Below are positions 16,889 through 26,129 of a DNA stretch of 64,000 nucleotides, piece by piece. Source of the stretch: Nocardia tengchongensis. Lineage in GTDB: Bacteria > Actinomycetota > Actinomycetes > Mycobacteriales > Mycobacteriaceae. The DNA lies in contig NZ_CP074371.1 of NCBI RefSeq assembly GCF_018362975.1, positions 7,812,001 to 7,876,000 on the forward strand, written 5' to 3'. How positions within the stretch are numbered: the first letter of the stretch is position 1; each line of letters begins with the position of its first letter. A model generated the notes under the pieces. The model was not told the DNA's origin. It saw only the letters and a list, made by a program, of their open reading frames with translations, and did no database searches. The translations under genes and the position numbers were made by a program.

Positions 16889-19166
16889 GATCGCGGGTGG
16901 GCCGGTGACCGTCAGCGGCGGGAGCGGGTCGGTGTAGCGCTCGATCTCCACCAGGGCGAGCTGGCCGGTGCAGCCCTGACTCAGGCGGGAGGTGCCGCGA
17001 TCCTCGGTGACCGCGTTGGGGTTTCCGTGGCGGCAGTAGCTCGGGTCGGCCGGGTCGGGGTCGTACCAGGCGCCGGTGGACAGCTGGGCGACGCCGGGGC
17101 GCACCGAGTCGCTGATCTCGACACCGGCCAGGCAGCTGCCACGATCGTTGAAGATGCGGACGATGTCGCCCGCGCTCAGGCCGCGGGCGGCGGCATCGTC
17201 GGGATGCAGCCGGACCGGCTCGCGGCCCTGGATCTTGGTGGACTGGCTGTGCGCGCCGATGTCGAGCTGACTGTGCAGCTTGGTCCGAGGCTGGTTGGCC
17301 ACCAACTGGATCGGGAAACGCGCCGCGCGGGGGCTGCCCAGCCACTCGTCGGGCTCGAGCCACACCGGGTGGCCCGGGCAGTCGTCGTAGCCGAACCCCG
17401 CGATGGTCTCGGAGAAGATCTCGATGCGCCCGCTCGGGGTGTGCAGCGGATGGGCCTGCGGGTCGGCGCGGAAGTCGGCGAACGCGACGTGCTCTTCGGA
17501 CTCGATGGGCAGCTCGATCGACTCACCGGCCCAGAAGGTCTCGTAGTCGGGCACCTCGTAGCCGCGGCCGCGCAATCGCTCGCGCCATTCGTCGTAGAGG
17601 TGGCGCAACCACTCCTGGGCGGTGCGCCCCTCGGTGAATTCCTTACCGATGCCGAGTCTTTCGGCCAGTTCGCCGAAACATCCAGTAGTCGTCGCGGGCC
17701 TGGGCGTGCGGGCGGGTGAGCGCGGGCATCGGGAACAGGTAGCGGTCCCCCTCGCCGGAGCCGTAGTCGTCGCGTTCGATGGTCATGGTCGAGGGCAGCA
17801 CGATGTCGGCGTGCCGGGCCGTGGCCGACCAGAACGGATCGTGCACCACCACGGTGTCCGGGCGGCCGAACGCGGCGCGCAGCCGGGCCAGGTTCTGGTG
17901 GTGGTGGAAGGGATTGCCGCCGGCCCAATAGACCAGGCGGATATCGGGATACGTGCGGTGCCGACCGTCGTATTCGTAGGGCGCGCCGGGATTCAGCAGC
18001 ATGTCCGCGATCCGCGCCACAGGGATGAAGTCGTCGATGCCGTTGCGGCCCTGCGGCAGCTTCGGCGGCGAGGTGACCCGCACGGCCAGCCCGACGTTCC
18101 CGGCCGATCCGTAGCCGTGCCCGAATCCGCCTCCGGGCAAACCGATCTGACCGAGCATGGCGGCGAGCACCACCCCGAGCCACAGCGGCTGCTCCCCGTA
18201 TCGGGCCCGTTGCAGCGACCAGCTCACGGTGACCAGCGTCCGAGTGGCGGCCATCTCCCGGGCCAGCGTGCGAATCCGCGCCGCGGCGACGCCGGTGATG
18301 GGTTCGGCCCATTCCGGATCCTTGACGATGCCGTCCTCGGCGCCGCGCACATAGGCCGCGAAACGTTCGTATCCGACGGTGTACCGGTCGAGAAAAGCGT
18401 TGTCCGCCAGCCCTTCCGCGTCGAGCACCTGCGCCAGCGCCAGCATCAGGGCGGCGTCGCTGCCGGGCCGGGCCGCGATCCATTCGGCCTGCGATTCGGC
18501 CGGGCTGTCGTCGCGCAGCGGTCCGATCGTGACGAACCGGCACCCGTTGGCCTGCGCTTGCCGAATCCAGCCGCGCCCATTGTGTTTGGAGACGCCGCCC
18601 GGCGACACCACCACGTTCTTCGGGGACAAGCCGCCGAAGGACACGATCAGTTTCGAATGCTCGGCCAGCACCGACTTGGTGGTGGCCCGCGACATGATGG
18701 TGCCCATATCGGCGAGGATGTGCGGCAGCAGCACGGTCGAGGCGCCCAGGCTGTAGCTGTTGCGGTGCGAGACATAGCCGCCGAGGCAGTTCAGGAAGCG
18801 GTGCACCTGGCTCTGCGCGTGGTGGAAGCGCCCGGCGCTGGCCCAGCCGTAGGAGCCGCCGTACACCGCCGACGCCCCGAAATCCCGGTACACCCTGGAC
18901 AATTCACCGGCCAGCAGATCCAGTGCGGTCTCCCACGACACCGGCACGAACTCCTCCGAGCCGCGCGGACCCGGCCCGGGACCGTGCTCCAGCCACCCGC
19001 GGCGCACGTACGGCTGATCGATGCGGGCCGGATGATGCTGTGCCGAGGCCACATTCTCGATGAGCGGGGTGGGTTCGGGATCCGCACGCCAGGGGCGGAC
19101 CGCTGTCAGCCGTTCGCCGTCGGAATCCGCGTCGAGGACGCCCCAGTGGGTGAGGTGCGTGGCCAT
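16877..19166 (-). CDS. molybdopterin (bis-MGD) oxidoreductase, BisC/TorA/DMSO reductase-like, frameshifted
   Basis: About 762 residues if one T (plus-strand AAA 17676-17678) is removed. As written the N-terminal part stops at 17643 and the C-terminal part is in another frame; the repaired join reads WMFGELAERLGIGKEFTEG. The length matches BisC. There is no N-terminal CxxC iron-sulfur motif. RNSYSLGA around Ser139 corresponds to the Mo-ligating serine of the DMSO/TMAO/biotin sulfoxide reductases. GGSYGWASAGRFHHAQSQ is family-typical, and no twin-arginine leader is seen, so a cytoplasmic S- or N-oxide reductase is likely (inference). ATG 19166 follows TATGTT by 7 nt, a leaderless layout; the longer frame upstream is not needed. 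Confidence 0.85.
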
Positions 19167-19202
19167 GCACCTCAACATACGCCCGCCCGGTCAGGCGAGG
19201 GG

Positions 19203-19249
19203 TTGCGGATTTGATAGCCGGGAGTACGCTCATTTCTGAGTCCACTCAG
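19203..19249 (+). promoter_or_regulatory. promoter and palindromic operator of the TetR-HADH-OhyA operon
   Basis: TTGCGG (19203-19208), a 16-nt spacer and TACGCT (19225-19230) form a plausible promoter. Directly at the expected +1 is CTGAGT-CC-ACTCAG (19236-19249), a perfect inverted repeat. This suggests autoregulation by the TetR protein encoded just downstream. Confidence 0.5.
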
Positions 19250-19276
19250 TTCCGCAGGCAGGGTTGGAGGTGTCCG

Positions 19277-19924
19277 ATGGTCACAACGGCCACGTCATCG
19301 CACGCCGGACGACGGCAGCGCAAGATGCACGACAAGCAGTCCCGGATCTTCGAGGCGGCCGCGACCCTGTTTGCCGAGCAGGGCTTTGATCGGGTCACCA
19401 CCCAGCAAATATCCGATCGCGCCGATATCGCGGCGGGCACGCTGTTCCGCTACGCGGCCACCAAAGGCGAACTGTTGCTGATGGTTTACAACGAGGAACT
19501 GCGTACCGCGCTCGAGAACGGCGCGGGAGAGGCTCGCGCACAGACCGATACGGTGGCGGCGGTGTCGGGCATGCTGGGTCCGCTGCTGCGGGCGGCCGCG
19601 CAGCGCACCGAGAACACCATCGTCTATCAGCGAGAGCTGCTGTTCGGCTCACCCACCGACAAGTACCGATCCGAGGGCCTGGCCCTGGTTGCCCGGCTGG
19701 AGGCCATGATCGCCGAACGGCTCATCGCCGACGCCGGCGAATCCGGTTCCGCGCGCGTGGAAGAGCAGGCCCGGCTGGCGGGCCGCAGCATCTTCGCGGT
19801 ATTACATCTGGCGCTGGCGCGACCCGCTACCGGTGCACATCCCGGACACGACGCCATCGGCGATCTGCGGGCGCAGATCGCACAGATAGTCGCGGGCTTC
19901 TTCACATCCACAGGGAGGCAATGA
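19277..19924 (+). CDS. TetR family regulator of the oleate hydratase operon
   Basis: 215 residues. The N-terminal helix-turn-helix is clear: KQSRIFEAAATLFAEQGFDRVTTQQISDRADIAAGTLFRYAATKGELL. ATG 19277 follows GGAGG by about 8 nt; an upstream in-frame start lacks a ribosome site. The gene is followed with an overlap by 3-hydroxyacyl-CoA dehydrogenase and then oleate hydratase, so it is expected to sense a fatty acid or acyl-CoA (inference). The palindrome at 19236-19249 is the likely operator. Confidence 0.85.
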   Translation: MVTTATSSHAGRRQRKMHDKQSRIFEAAATLFAEQGFDRVTTQQISDRADIAAGTLFRYAATKGELLLMVYNEELRTALENGAGEARAQTDTVAAVSGMLGPLLRAAAQRTENTIVYQRELLFGSPTDKYRSEGLALVARLEAMIAERLIADAGESGSARVEEQARLAGRSIFAVLHLALARPATGAHPGHDAIGDLRAQIAQIVAGFFTSTGRQ

Positions 19925-19926
19925 CA

Positions 19927-20787
19927 ATGAGCATCGAGATCCGCAAGGTCACCGTGCTCGGCACCGGCGTACTGGGTTCCCAGATCGCGTTCCAGTCCGC
20001 GTTCCGCGGCTTCGACGTCACCGGTTACGACATCGACGACGCGGCCCTGACCGCGGCCCGCGGCCGCTTCGACCAGCTGGCGGCCACCTACCGCGACCAG
20101 GTGCCGGGCGCCGGCGACGGCAAGGCGGAGGCGACCGCGGCGGGCATCGCGCTCAGTTCCGATCTGGGAGCGGCGGTCTCGGACGCCGACCTGGTGATCG
20201 AGGCGGTGCCGGAGGTGCTCGCCATCAAGCAGGCAACCTACGAGCAGCTGGGCAAGCTCGCACCCGAACGCACCATCTTCGCCACCAACTCCTCCACCCT
20301 GCTACCCAGTGCGATCAAGGATTTCACCGGCCGCCCGGACCGGTTCCTGGCGCTGCACTTCGCGAACATGGTGTGGCACTTCAACACCGCCGAGATCATG
20401 GGCACCCCCGACACCGATCCGGCCGTCTATCAGGCGGTGGTGGACTTCGCCACCGCCATCGGCATGGTGCCCATCGAATTGCACAAGGAGAAGGCGGGTT
20501 ACGTCCTCAACTCGCTGCTGGTGCCGCTGCTGGACGCGGCCATGCACCTGGCCGAGGGCGGCTACGCCGACCCGGAAGCGGTGGACAAGACCTGGCGGAT
20601 CGGCACCGGCGCACCGGCCGGGCCGTTCCAGATCCTCGACATCATCGGCCTGACCACGCCGTACAACATCCTGTCGAACGGCGACGCCACCTCGCAGCGC
20701 ATCGCGAAGTGGCTCAAGGACAACTACATCGACCAGGGCAAGCTCGGCCTCGCCACCGGAGAGGGGTTCTACAAGTACACGGTCTAG
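19927..20787 (+). CDS. 3-hydroxyacyl-CoA dehydrogenase family, NAD-dependent
   Basis: About 286 residues. The Rossmann motif is VTVLGTGVLGSQIAFQSA and the catalytic region is ADLVIEAVPE...ATNSST...RFLALHFAN, as in 3-hydroxybutyryl/3-hydroxyacyl-CoA dehydrogenases (His in LHFAN, Glu and Asn positions present). ATG 19927 is preferred because GGAGG lies 8 nt upstream; ATG 19921, which overlaps the tetR stop, is too close to it. Being in one operon with oleate hydratase, it may oxidize the hydroxy fatty acid or act on its beta-oxidation products; the sequence does not decide between these. Confidence 0.88.
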   Translation: MSIEIRKVTVLGTGVLGSQIAFQSAFRGFDVTGYDIDDAALTAARGRFDQLAATYRDQVPGAGDGKAEATAAGIALSSDLGAAVSDADLVIEAVPEVLAIKQATYEQLGKLAPERTIFATNSSTLLPSAIKDFTGRPDRFLALHFANMVWHFNTAEIMGTPDTDPAVYQAVVDFATAIGMVPIELHKEKAGYVLNSLLVPLLDAAMHLAEGGYADPEAVDKTWRIGTGAPAGPFQILDIIGLTTPYNILSNGDATSQRIAKWLKDNYIDQGKLGLATGEGFYKYTV

Positions 20788-20831
20788 ACACAGCGCGGCT
20801 CCAGCAACCAATCCCAGGGACAGGAGATCTG

Positions 20832-22595
20832 ATGGAATACACCAGCGGCAACTACGAAGCCTTCGCACGACCCCGCAAGCCCGCGGGCGTGGACGACAAG
20901 ACGGCCTGGTTCGTCGGGTCGGGTCTCGCGTCGATGTCCGGTGCGGCGTTCCTCATCCGCGACGGTCAGATGCCCGGTGACAAGATCACCATTCTGGAAG
21001 AGCTGAAGATCCCCGGCGGCGCGCTCGACGGCATCAAGGAACCGAAGAAGGGGTTCGTCATTCGCGGTGGCCGCGAAATGGAGAACCACTTCGAGTGTCT
21101 GTGGGACCTGTTCCGGTCCATTCCGTCCATCGAGGTCGACAACGCCAGCGTGCTCGACGAGTTCTACTGGCTCAACAAGGACGACCCGAACTTCTCGCTC
21201 GAGCGCGCCACCGTCAATCGCGGGCAGAGCGCCCAGACCAAGAACCTCTTCACGCTCAACGACAAGGCGCAGAAGGACGTCACCAAGATCTTCCTCGCCA
21301 CCCGTGAGGAGATGGAGGGCAAGCGCATCAACGAGGTGTTCTCGAAGGACTTCTTCGAGAGCAACTTCTGGATGTACTGGCGCACCATGTTCGCCTTCGA
21401 GGACTGGCACAGCGCGCTGGAGATGAAGCTGTACCTGCACCGCTTCGTGCACCACATCGGCGGGCTGCCGGACTTCTCGGCGCTGAAGTTCACCAAGTAC
21501 AACCAGTACGAGTCGTTGGTGCTGCCGCTGTATCGGTGGCTGCTGGATCAGGGCGTCACCTTCAAGTTCGACACCACCGTCACCGATGTCGACTTCGAGA
21601 TCACCGCGGATCGCAAGCAGGCCACCAGGATTCACTGGGAGTCCGAAGGCATCGAGGGCGGCGTCGACCTCGGCCCCAACGATCTGCTGATGATGACGAT
21701 CGGCTCGCTGACCGAGAACTCCGACGAAGGCGATCAGCACACGCCGGCCAAGCTCAACGAGGGACCGGCTCCGGCATGGGATCTGTGGCGTCGAATCGCG
21801 GCCAAGGACAAGGCTTTCGGTCGCCCGGACGTGTTCGGGTCGCACATTCCCGAGACCAAGTGGGAGTCGGCCACCGTCACCACGCTGGATCAGCGCATTC
21901 CCGAATACATTCAGAAGATCTGCAAGCGGGATCCCTTCAGCGGCAAGGTCGTCACCGGCGGCATCGTCACCGTGAAGGACTCCAGCTGGCTGATGAGCTG
22001 GACGGTCAACCGGCAGCCGCACTTCAAGCAGCAGCCCAAGGATCAGATCGTGGTCTGGGTGTACGCGCTGTTCGCCGACAAGCCCGGCGACTACGTGAAG
22101 AAGACCATGCAGGAGTGCACCGGCGAGGAGATCACCCAGGAATGGCTGTACCACCTGGGCGTTCCCGAGGCGGACATCCCTGAACTGGCCGCCGAGGCCG
22201 CCCGCTGTGTGCCGGTGATGATGCCCTACGTGACGGCGTTCTTCATGCCGCGCAAGGCCGGTGACCGCCCCGATGTGGTGCCCGCGGGCGCGGTGAACTT
22301 CGCCTTCATCGGGCAGTTCGCCGAGACCAGCCGGGACTGCATCTTCACCACGGAGTACTCGGTGCGCACCGGTATGGAGGCGGCGTATCAGCTGCTCGAC
22401 ATCGAGCGGGGCGTGCCGGAGGTGTTCAACTCAACCTACGACATCCGCACCCTGCTGACGGCCATGACCCGGCTGCGGGACGGCGATCCGATCGACCTGC
22501 CCGGTCCGGAGCTGCTGTGGCGCGGGCTGGCGAAGCGCCTGGGCAACAACGAGATCGGTGAGCTGCTCACCCAGTACGGCGTCATCGCCGAGTAA
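20832..22595 (+). CDS. ohyA: oleate hydratase (FAD-dependent fatty acid double-bond hydratase)
   Basis: 587 residues, the usual length of the family. The FAD site is FVGSGLASMSGAAFLIRDG. RGGREMENHFECLW holds Glu82, which corresponds to the catalytic acid of characterized oleate hydratases, followed by long conserved stretches (FWMYWRTMFAFEDWHS; WVYALFADKPGDYV; FAETSRDCIFTTEYS). The enzyme adds water to cis-9 unsaturated fatty acids to give 10-hydroxy acids. The ATG follows a GGAGA site. It is the last gene of the TetR-HADH-OhyA operon and ends at a strong hairpin. Roles proposed for the family are detoxification of host or environmental unsaturated fatty acids. Confidence 0.95.
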   Translation: MEYTSGNYEAFARPRKPAGVDDKTAWFVGSGLASMSGAAFLIRDGQMPGDKITILEELKIPGGALDGIKEPKKGFVIRGGREMENHFECLWDLFRSIPSIEVDNASVLDEFYWLNKDDPNFSLERATVNRGQSAQTKNLFTLNDKAQKDVTKIFLATREEMEGKRINEVFSKDFFESNFWMYWRTMFAFEDWHSALEMKLYLHRFVHHIGGLPDFSALKFTKYNQYESLVLPLYRWLLDQGVTFKFDTTVTDVDFEITADRKQATRIHWESEGIEGGVDLGPNDLLMMTIGSLTENSDEGDQHTPAKLNEGPAPAWDLWRRIAAKDKAFGRPDVFGSHIPETKWESATVTTLDQRIPEYIQKICKRDPFSGKVVTGGIVTVKDSSWLMSWTVNRQPHFKQQPKDQIVVWVYALFADKPGDYVKKTMQECTGEEITQEWLYHLGVPEADIPELAAEAARCVPVMMPYVTAFFMPRKAGDRPDVVPAGAVNFAFIGQFAETSRDCIFTTEYSVRTGMEAAYQLLDIERGVPEVFNSTYDIRTLLTAMTRLRDGDPIDLPGPELLWRGLAKRLGNNEIGELLTQYGVIAE

Positions 22596-22602
22596 TGCCT
22601 CG

Positions 22603-22640
22603 GACGACGGCCCGGCTCCCCGTGGGACCGGGCCGTCGTC
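22603..22640 (+). terminator. strong hairpin terminator after oleate hydratase
   Basis: GACGACGGCCCGG pairs perfectly with CCGGGCCGTCGTC (13 bp) around a 12-nt loop, starting 7 nt after the stop codon. There is no U tract, as is common in actinomycetes. Confidence 0.75.
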
Positions 22641-22757
22641 AACCCCTCCCCGAAATAGTGAATTAATTGCCTATCCGAACCCTGGACATCGCGATCTGCT
22701 ACGCGCTACCGTTCGAACCTCATAGACAATGATTTGACTACCTGGATGCGAGGGATC

Positions 22758-23180
22758 ATGCACCCGTTCCGCAAGGCCGTGGAGGCCCGCGACGCCGAGG
22801 CCATCGAAGCGCTGCTCGCCGATAATGTGGTGTTCACCAGCCCGGTCGCCTTCAAGCCGTACCCGGGCAAGGCCATCACCGCGGCCATCCTGCGCGGGGT
22901 CATGCGGGTGTTCGAGGACTTCACCTACGTCAAGGAGATCGGTGCGCCCGACGCCGCCGATCACGCGCTGGTGTTCGAGACCACGGTCGCCGGCAAGCGC
23001 ATCACCGGCTGCGACTTCCTGCACCTCGACGCCGACGGCAAAATCGACGAGTTCACGGTGATGGTGCGGCCGCTGTCGGGCGCGCAGGCGCTGGCCGAAG
23101 CGATGGCCGCCCAGTTCGAGCAGATCCAGCGCGAGGCCGTCGCCCAAATCGAACGGGAGGCAGCAGCGGCCGAACAGTGA
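22758..23180 (+). CDS. NTF2/SnoaL-like family protein
   Basis: About 140 residues with the cone-shaped NTF2 pattern: HPFRKAVEARDAEAIEALLADNVVFTSPV then alternating strands (LVFETTVAGKRITGCDFLHLDADGKIDEFTVMVRPL). The C-terminus adds an amphipathic Glu/Ala-rich helix. Proteins of this fold act as isomerases, hydrolases or binding proteins; no catalytic residues can be claimed. Start uncertain: ATG 22758 has AGGGA very close, while ATG 22746 and TTG 22734 are also in frame. Confidence 0.75.
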   Translation: MHPFRKAVEARDAEAIEALLADNVVFTSPVAFKPYPGKAITAAILRGVMRVFEDFTYVKEIGAPDAADHALVFETTVAGKRITGCDFLHLDADGKIDEFTVMVRPLSGAQALAEAMAAQFEQIQREAVAQIEREAAAAEQ

Positions 23181-23272
23181 GCGGCGGGTGCGTGAACGTG
23201 TCCGTCGCGGGCGCCGGAGCCGCCGATTTCCTGGGATGATCCACCCACAAGTCACCGAAAGGCCGATCCGCC

Positions 23273-24067
23273 ATGACCGATGGCACCTACACCCGTTACG
23301 TCGCGCTGGGCGACAGCCAGACCGAGGGCGTCGGCGACGGCGACGACCTGAGCGGCCTGCGGGGCTGGGCGGACCGGCTGGCCGAGCGACTGGCCGCCAC
23401 CAATCCCGGATTGACTTACGCCAACCTCGCGGTGCGCGGCAAGCTGGCCGGCCAGATCCGCGCCGACCAGCTCGACGCGGCCCTGTCGCTGCGCCCCGAT
23501 CTGGCCACGGTGCTCGCGGGCATGAACGATCTGCTGCGCCCCAACTTCGACCCCGACGGCATCGTCGCCGAGGTCGAGGCCATGTTCGCCGCGCTCACCG
23601 CCACCGGCGCGGTGGTGGCGACGCTGACCTTTCCCGATGTCGCCGAGACGATTCCGCTGGCTCGGCCCCTGCGCGGCCGGGTGAGCGTGCTCAACGACCG
23701 GTTGCGCGCGGCGGCTCGACGCCACGGCGTGCTGGTGGCCGAGACCGGGCATCACCGGGTCGTCACCGATCCGCGGCTGTGGAGCCCGGACCGGCTGCAC
23801 GCCAGCCCGCTCGGGCATCAGCGCATCTCCGAGGCCATGGCCGAGACGCTGCGCCTGCCGGGCGCGGACGACGCGTGGACCCGGCCGATCACCCCCGCGC
23901 TGCCCGAGCACGGTCTGCTGCGCTCGATGGCCGCCGAATTCCAGTGGGCGGCAACCGCGCTGGGGCCGTGGGCGATGCGCCGGCTGCGCGGCATCTCCTC
24001 CGGGGACCAGCGGGTCGCCAAGCGGCCGCAGCCGCTGCCGGTGTTCAGCACGCCGATCTCGCACTGA
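23273..24067 (+). CDS. SGNH/GDSL hydrolase
   Basis: 264 residues. Block I is VALGDSQTEG (nucleophile Ser), block II is NLAVRGKLAGQI (Gly), block III is GMNDLL (Asn) and block V is SPDRLHASPLGH (Asp and His), a complete SGNH catalytic set. No signal peptide is seen, so an intracellular esterase or acyl hydrolase is expected. A GAAAGG site precedes the ATG. The C-terminal about 50 residues (after GADDAWTRPI) lie outside the core and are Arg/Pro-rich. Confidence 0.85.
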   Translation: MTDGTYTRYVALGDSQTEGVGDGDDLSGLRGWADRLAERLAATNPGLTYANLAVRGKLAGQIRADQLDAALSLRPDLATVLAGMNDLLRPNFDPDGIVAEVEAMFAALTATGAVVATLTFPDVAETIPLARPLRGRVSVLNDRLRAAARRHGVLVAETGHHRVVTDPRLWSPDRLHASPLGHQRISEAMAETLRLPGADDAWTRPITPALPEHGLLRSMAAEFQWAATALGPWAMRRLRGISSGDQRVAKRPQPLPVFSTPISH

Positions 24068-24151
24068 ACCTGCGCCGATCCCGCCCATCGGTGAGCTCCG
24101 CTGCCGGACAATCGATCCCGGGACCGTTCGGGGGCGCGGGAAAGGTCGATC

Positions 24152-25087
24152 ATGTTCATCGGCGACAACGTCTTGGCGGCGATCGGCGATACTCCGCTGG
24201 TGCGGTTGCACCGGGTGACACCGGAGGGTTGCGCGGAGATCCTGGTGAAGGCCGAGGGGCAGAATCCGACCGGGAGCATGAAGGATCGGGCGGCCCAGGC
24301 CATGATCGCCGTCGCCGAACGTGACGGACGCCTGAAACCCGGTGGCACGGTGGTCGAATGGACCAGCGGCAGCACCGGGGCGGCGCTGGGGCTGGTGTGC
24401 GCGGCCAAGGGGTATCGGCTGCGGCTGGTCAGCTCCACCGTGTTCAGCGCCGAGAAGCTCACGCAGATGGCGGCCTTCGGCGCGGAGCTGACCGTGGTGC
24501 CCAGTCCCGACGGGATGATCACCGAGCAGCTGTTCCACACCATGATCGCCACGGCCGAACGCCTCGGCCGTGAACCGGATACCTTCTGGACCGATCAGCT
24601 GCACAACACCGACGCCATCACCGGCTATCACGCGCTGGGCCAGGAGATCTGGGCGCAGACCGAGTGCCGGGTGGATGCGTTCGTGCAGGCCGTCGGCACC
24701 GCGGCCGCGCTGCGGGGGACGGCGTCGCTGCTGCGGTATCACAAGCAGCGGCGACTACAGGTGGTCGCTGTCGAGCCCGCCGAGTCGGCCGTGCTGTCCG
24801 GCGGGTCGCCCGGGGCGCATCGGATCGAGGGCATCGGCGTGGGTTATCGCCCGCCGCTGTGGGATCCGACCTTGGTCGACGAGGTGGTGGCGGTGTCCAC
24901 CGCCGACGCCGAGGCCATGGCCCGCCGACTGGCCCGGGAGGAGGGCCTGTGCGCCGGCACCTCGTCCGGCGCGAACGTGGTGGCCGCCATCCGGGTGGGC
25001 CTGCGGCTGGGTCCTCGTGCCCGTGTCGTCACCCTGTTGCCCGATTCGGGCCTGAAGTACCTGACCACGTCGGTCTTCAGACGTTGA
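24152..25087 (+). CDS. PLP-dependent cysteine synthase family protein (fold type II)
   Basis: 311 residues. The PLP lysine lies in NPTGSMKDRAA and the substrate loop in TSGSTGAALGL; FVQAVGTAAALRG aligns with the phosphate-binding glycine region and CAGTSSGANV with the C-terminal conserved block. This matches O-acetylserine sulfhydrylase / cystathionine beta-synthase core enzymes, with TSGST rather than the TSGNT of CysK. That substitution argues for a secondary, specialised member rather than housekeeping CysK. A GGGAAAGG site precedes the ATG. Its 3' end overlaps the convergent TerD gene by 11 bp. Confidence 0.82.
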   Translation: MFIGDNVLAAIGDTPLVRLHRVTPEGCAEILVKAEGQNPTGSMKDRAAQAMIAVAERDGRLKPGGTVVEWTSGSTGAALGLVCAAKGYRLRLVSSTVFSAEKLTQMAAFGAELTVVPSPDGMITEQLFHTMIATAERLGREPDTFWTDQLHNTDAITGYHALGQEIWAQTECRVDAFVQAVGTAAALRGTASLLRYHKQRRLQVVAVEPAESAVLSGGSPGAHRIEGIGVGYRPPLWDPTLVDEVVAVSTADAEAMARRLAREEGLCAGTSSGANVVAAIRVGLRLGPRARVVTLLPDSGLKYLTTSVFRR

Positions 25088-25910
25088 CCCCGTAATCCCG
25101 TGCGATTCCGCCCAATCCGGACGCGTACCCCTGCCCGATGGCCCGGAACTTCCATTCCGGCCCGTGCCGATACAGCTCGCCGAACACCATGGCGGTCTCG
25201 GTGGACGCGTCCTCGGTCAGGTCGAATCGCGCCAGTTCGGTCCCGGTGACCGCGTCCACCACCCGGATGTACGCGTTGCGCACCTGCCCGAACGCCTGCC
25301 GCCGCGTCTCCGCCTCGTAGATCGATACGGGGAAGAAGATATTGGTGATCACCGGCGGCATGGCCGCCAGATCCACGTTGATCACTTCGTCGTCCCCCTC
25401 CCCCGCCCCGGTGAGGTTGTCCCCCGTGTGCTCGATCGTCCCCTCCGGCGACCGCAGGTTGTTGTAGAACACGAAGTGCTTGTCGGACACCACCCGCCCG
25501 TTGGTCCCGCAGGCGATCGCACTGGCATCCAGATCGAAGTCGGCCCCGGTGGTGCTGCGCACATCCCACCCCAGCCCGACCGCGACCTTCATCAGATTCG
25601 GCGCCTGCTTCGACAGCGAGACGTTCCCACCCTTGGCCAAGCTGACACTCATCGAATTACCGTCCCTCCGAACTCGATCCCATCCCCCATCGTCCTCGCG
25701 CCACATCCGCAGGGCCACCGATTCGGCATCCAACTGATCCGCGATCCCCGCGACCCGCCGCTGCAACGCCAGCAACTCGATCAAATCCCTCGGCAGGGGT
25801 GGCTCCCCGGGCGCCGCGGCGGCCACCGCCCGCACCGCCTCGTTATGCGCATCCCGGATTGCGGCCCGTAACCGCCCGCCCGTCAACGGCTCCCCCATAC
25901 CGAGCGTCAC
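25077..25910 (-). CDS. TerD family protein with an N-terminal helical extension
   Basis: The C-terminal 191 residues are a canonical TerD domain: MSVSLAKGGNVSLSK, GLGWDV, FDLDASA, DKHFVFYNNL, GDNLTGAGEGDDE and RNAYIRVVD. In frame before it, an apparent helical segment of about 86 residues (GGRLRAAIRDAHNEAVRA ... LLALQRRVAGIADQL) begins at GTG 25910, which sits 6 nt after TACATT, a leaderless layout. An internal ATG at 25652 with GGAGGG 11 nt upstream could give a stand-alone TerD. I annotate the fused form but both are possible. It is the third TerD protein of the window and the only one with a single domain. Confidence 0.75.
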   Translation of the reverse strand: MTLGMGEPLTGGRLRAAIRDAHNEAVRAVAAAAPGEPPLPRDLIELLALQRRVAGIADQLDAESVALRMWREDDGGWDRVRRDGNSMSVSLAKGGNVSLSKQAPNLMKVAVGLGWDVRSTTGADFDLDASAIACGTNGRVVSDKHFVFYNNLRSPEGTIEHTGDNLTGAGEGDDEVINVDLAAMPPVITNIFFPVSIYEAETRRQAFGQVRNAYIRVVDAVTGTELARFDLTEDASTETAMVFGELYRHGPEWKFRAIGQGYASGLGGIARDYGVNV

Positions 25911-26129
25911 GTCTCGAATGTACCCGTCCGGCAGATCCTTCGAAACGCTGTCGAACGCCCCGTCCGCACCTTCTCGGCTTCTGCCCCAAGGCCCTCCGAA
26001 CAGGCGGGTTTCACCCCGAGCGGCCCCGGACACAAGCCTCAGATCATCACTTTGATCTGCGAATCCTGACTCCGACATGGTGCCGCGCATGAACGTGCCG
26101 AGCCTCGCGGATCGATTACTGTCGATTCG

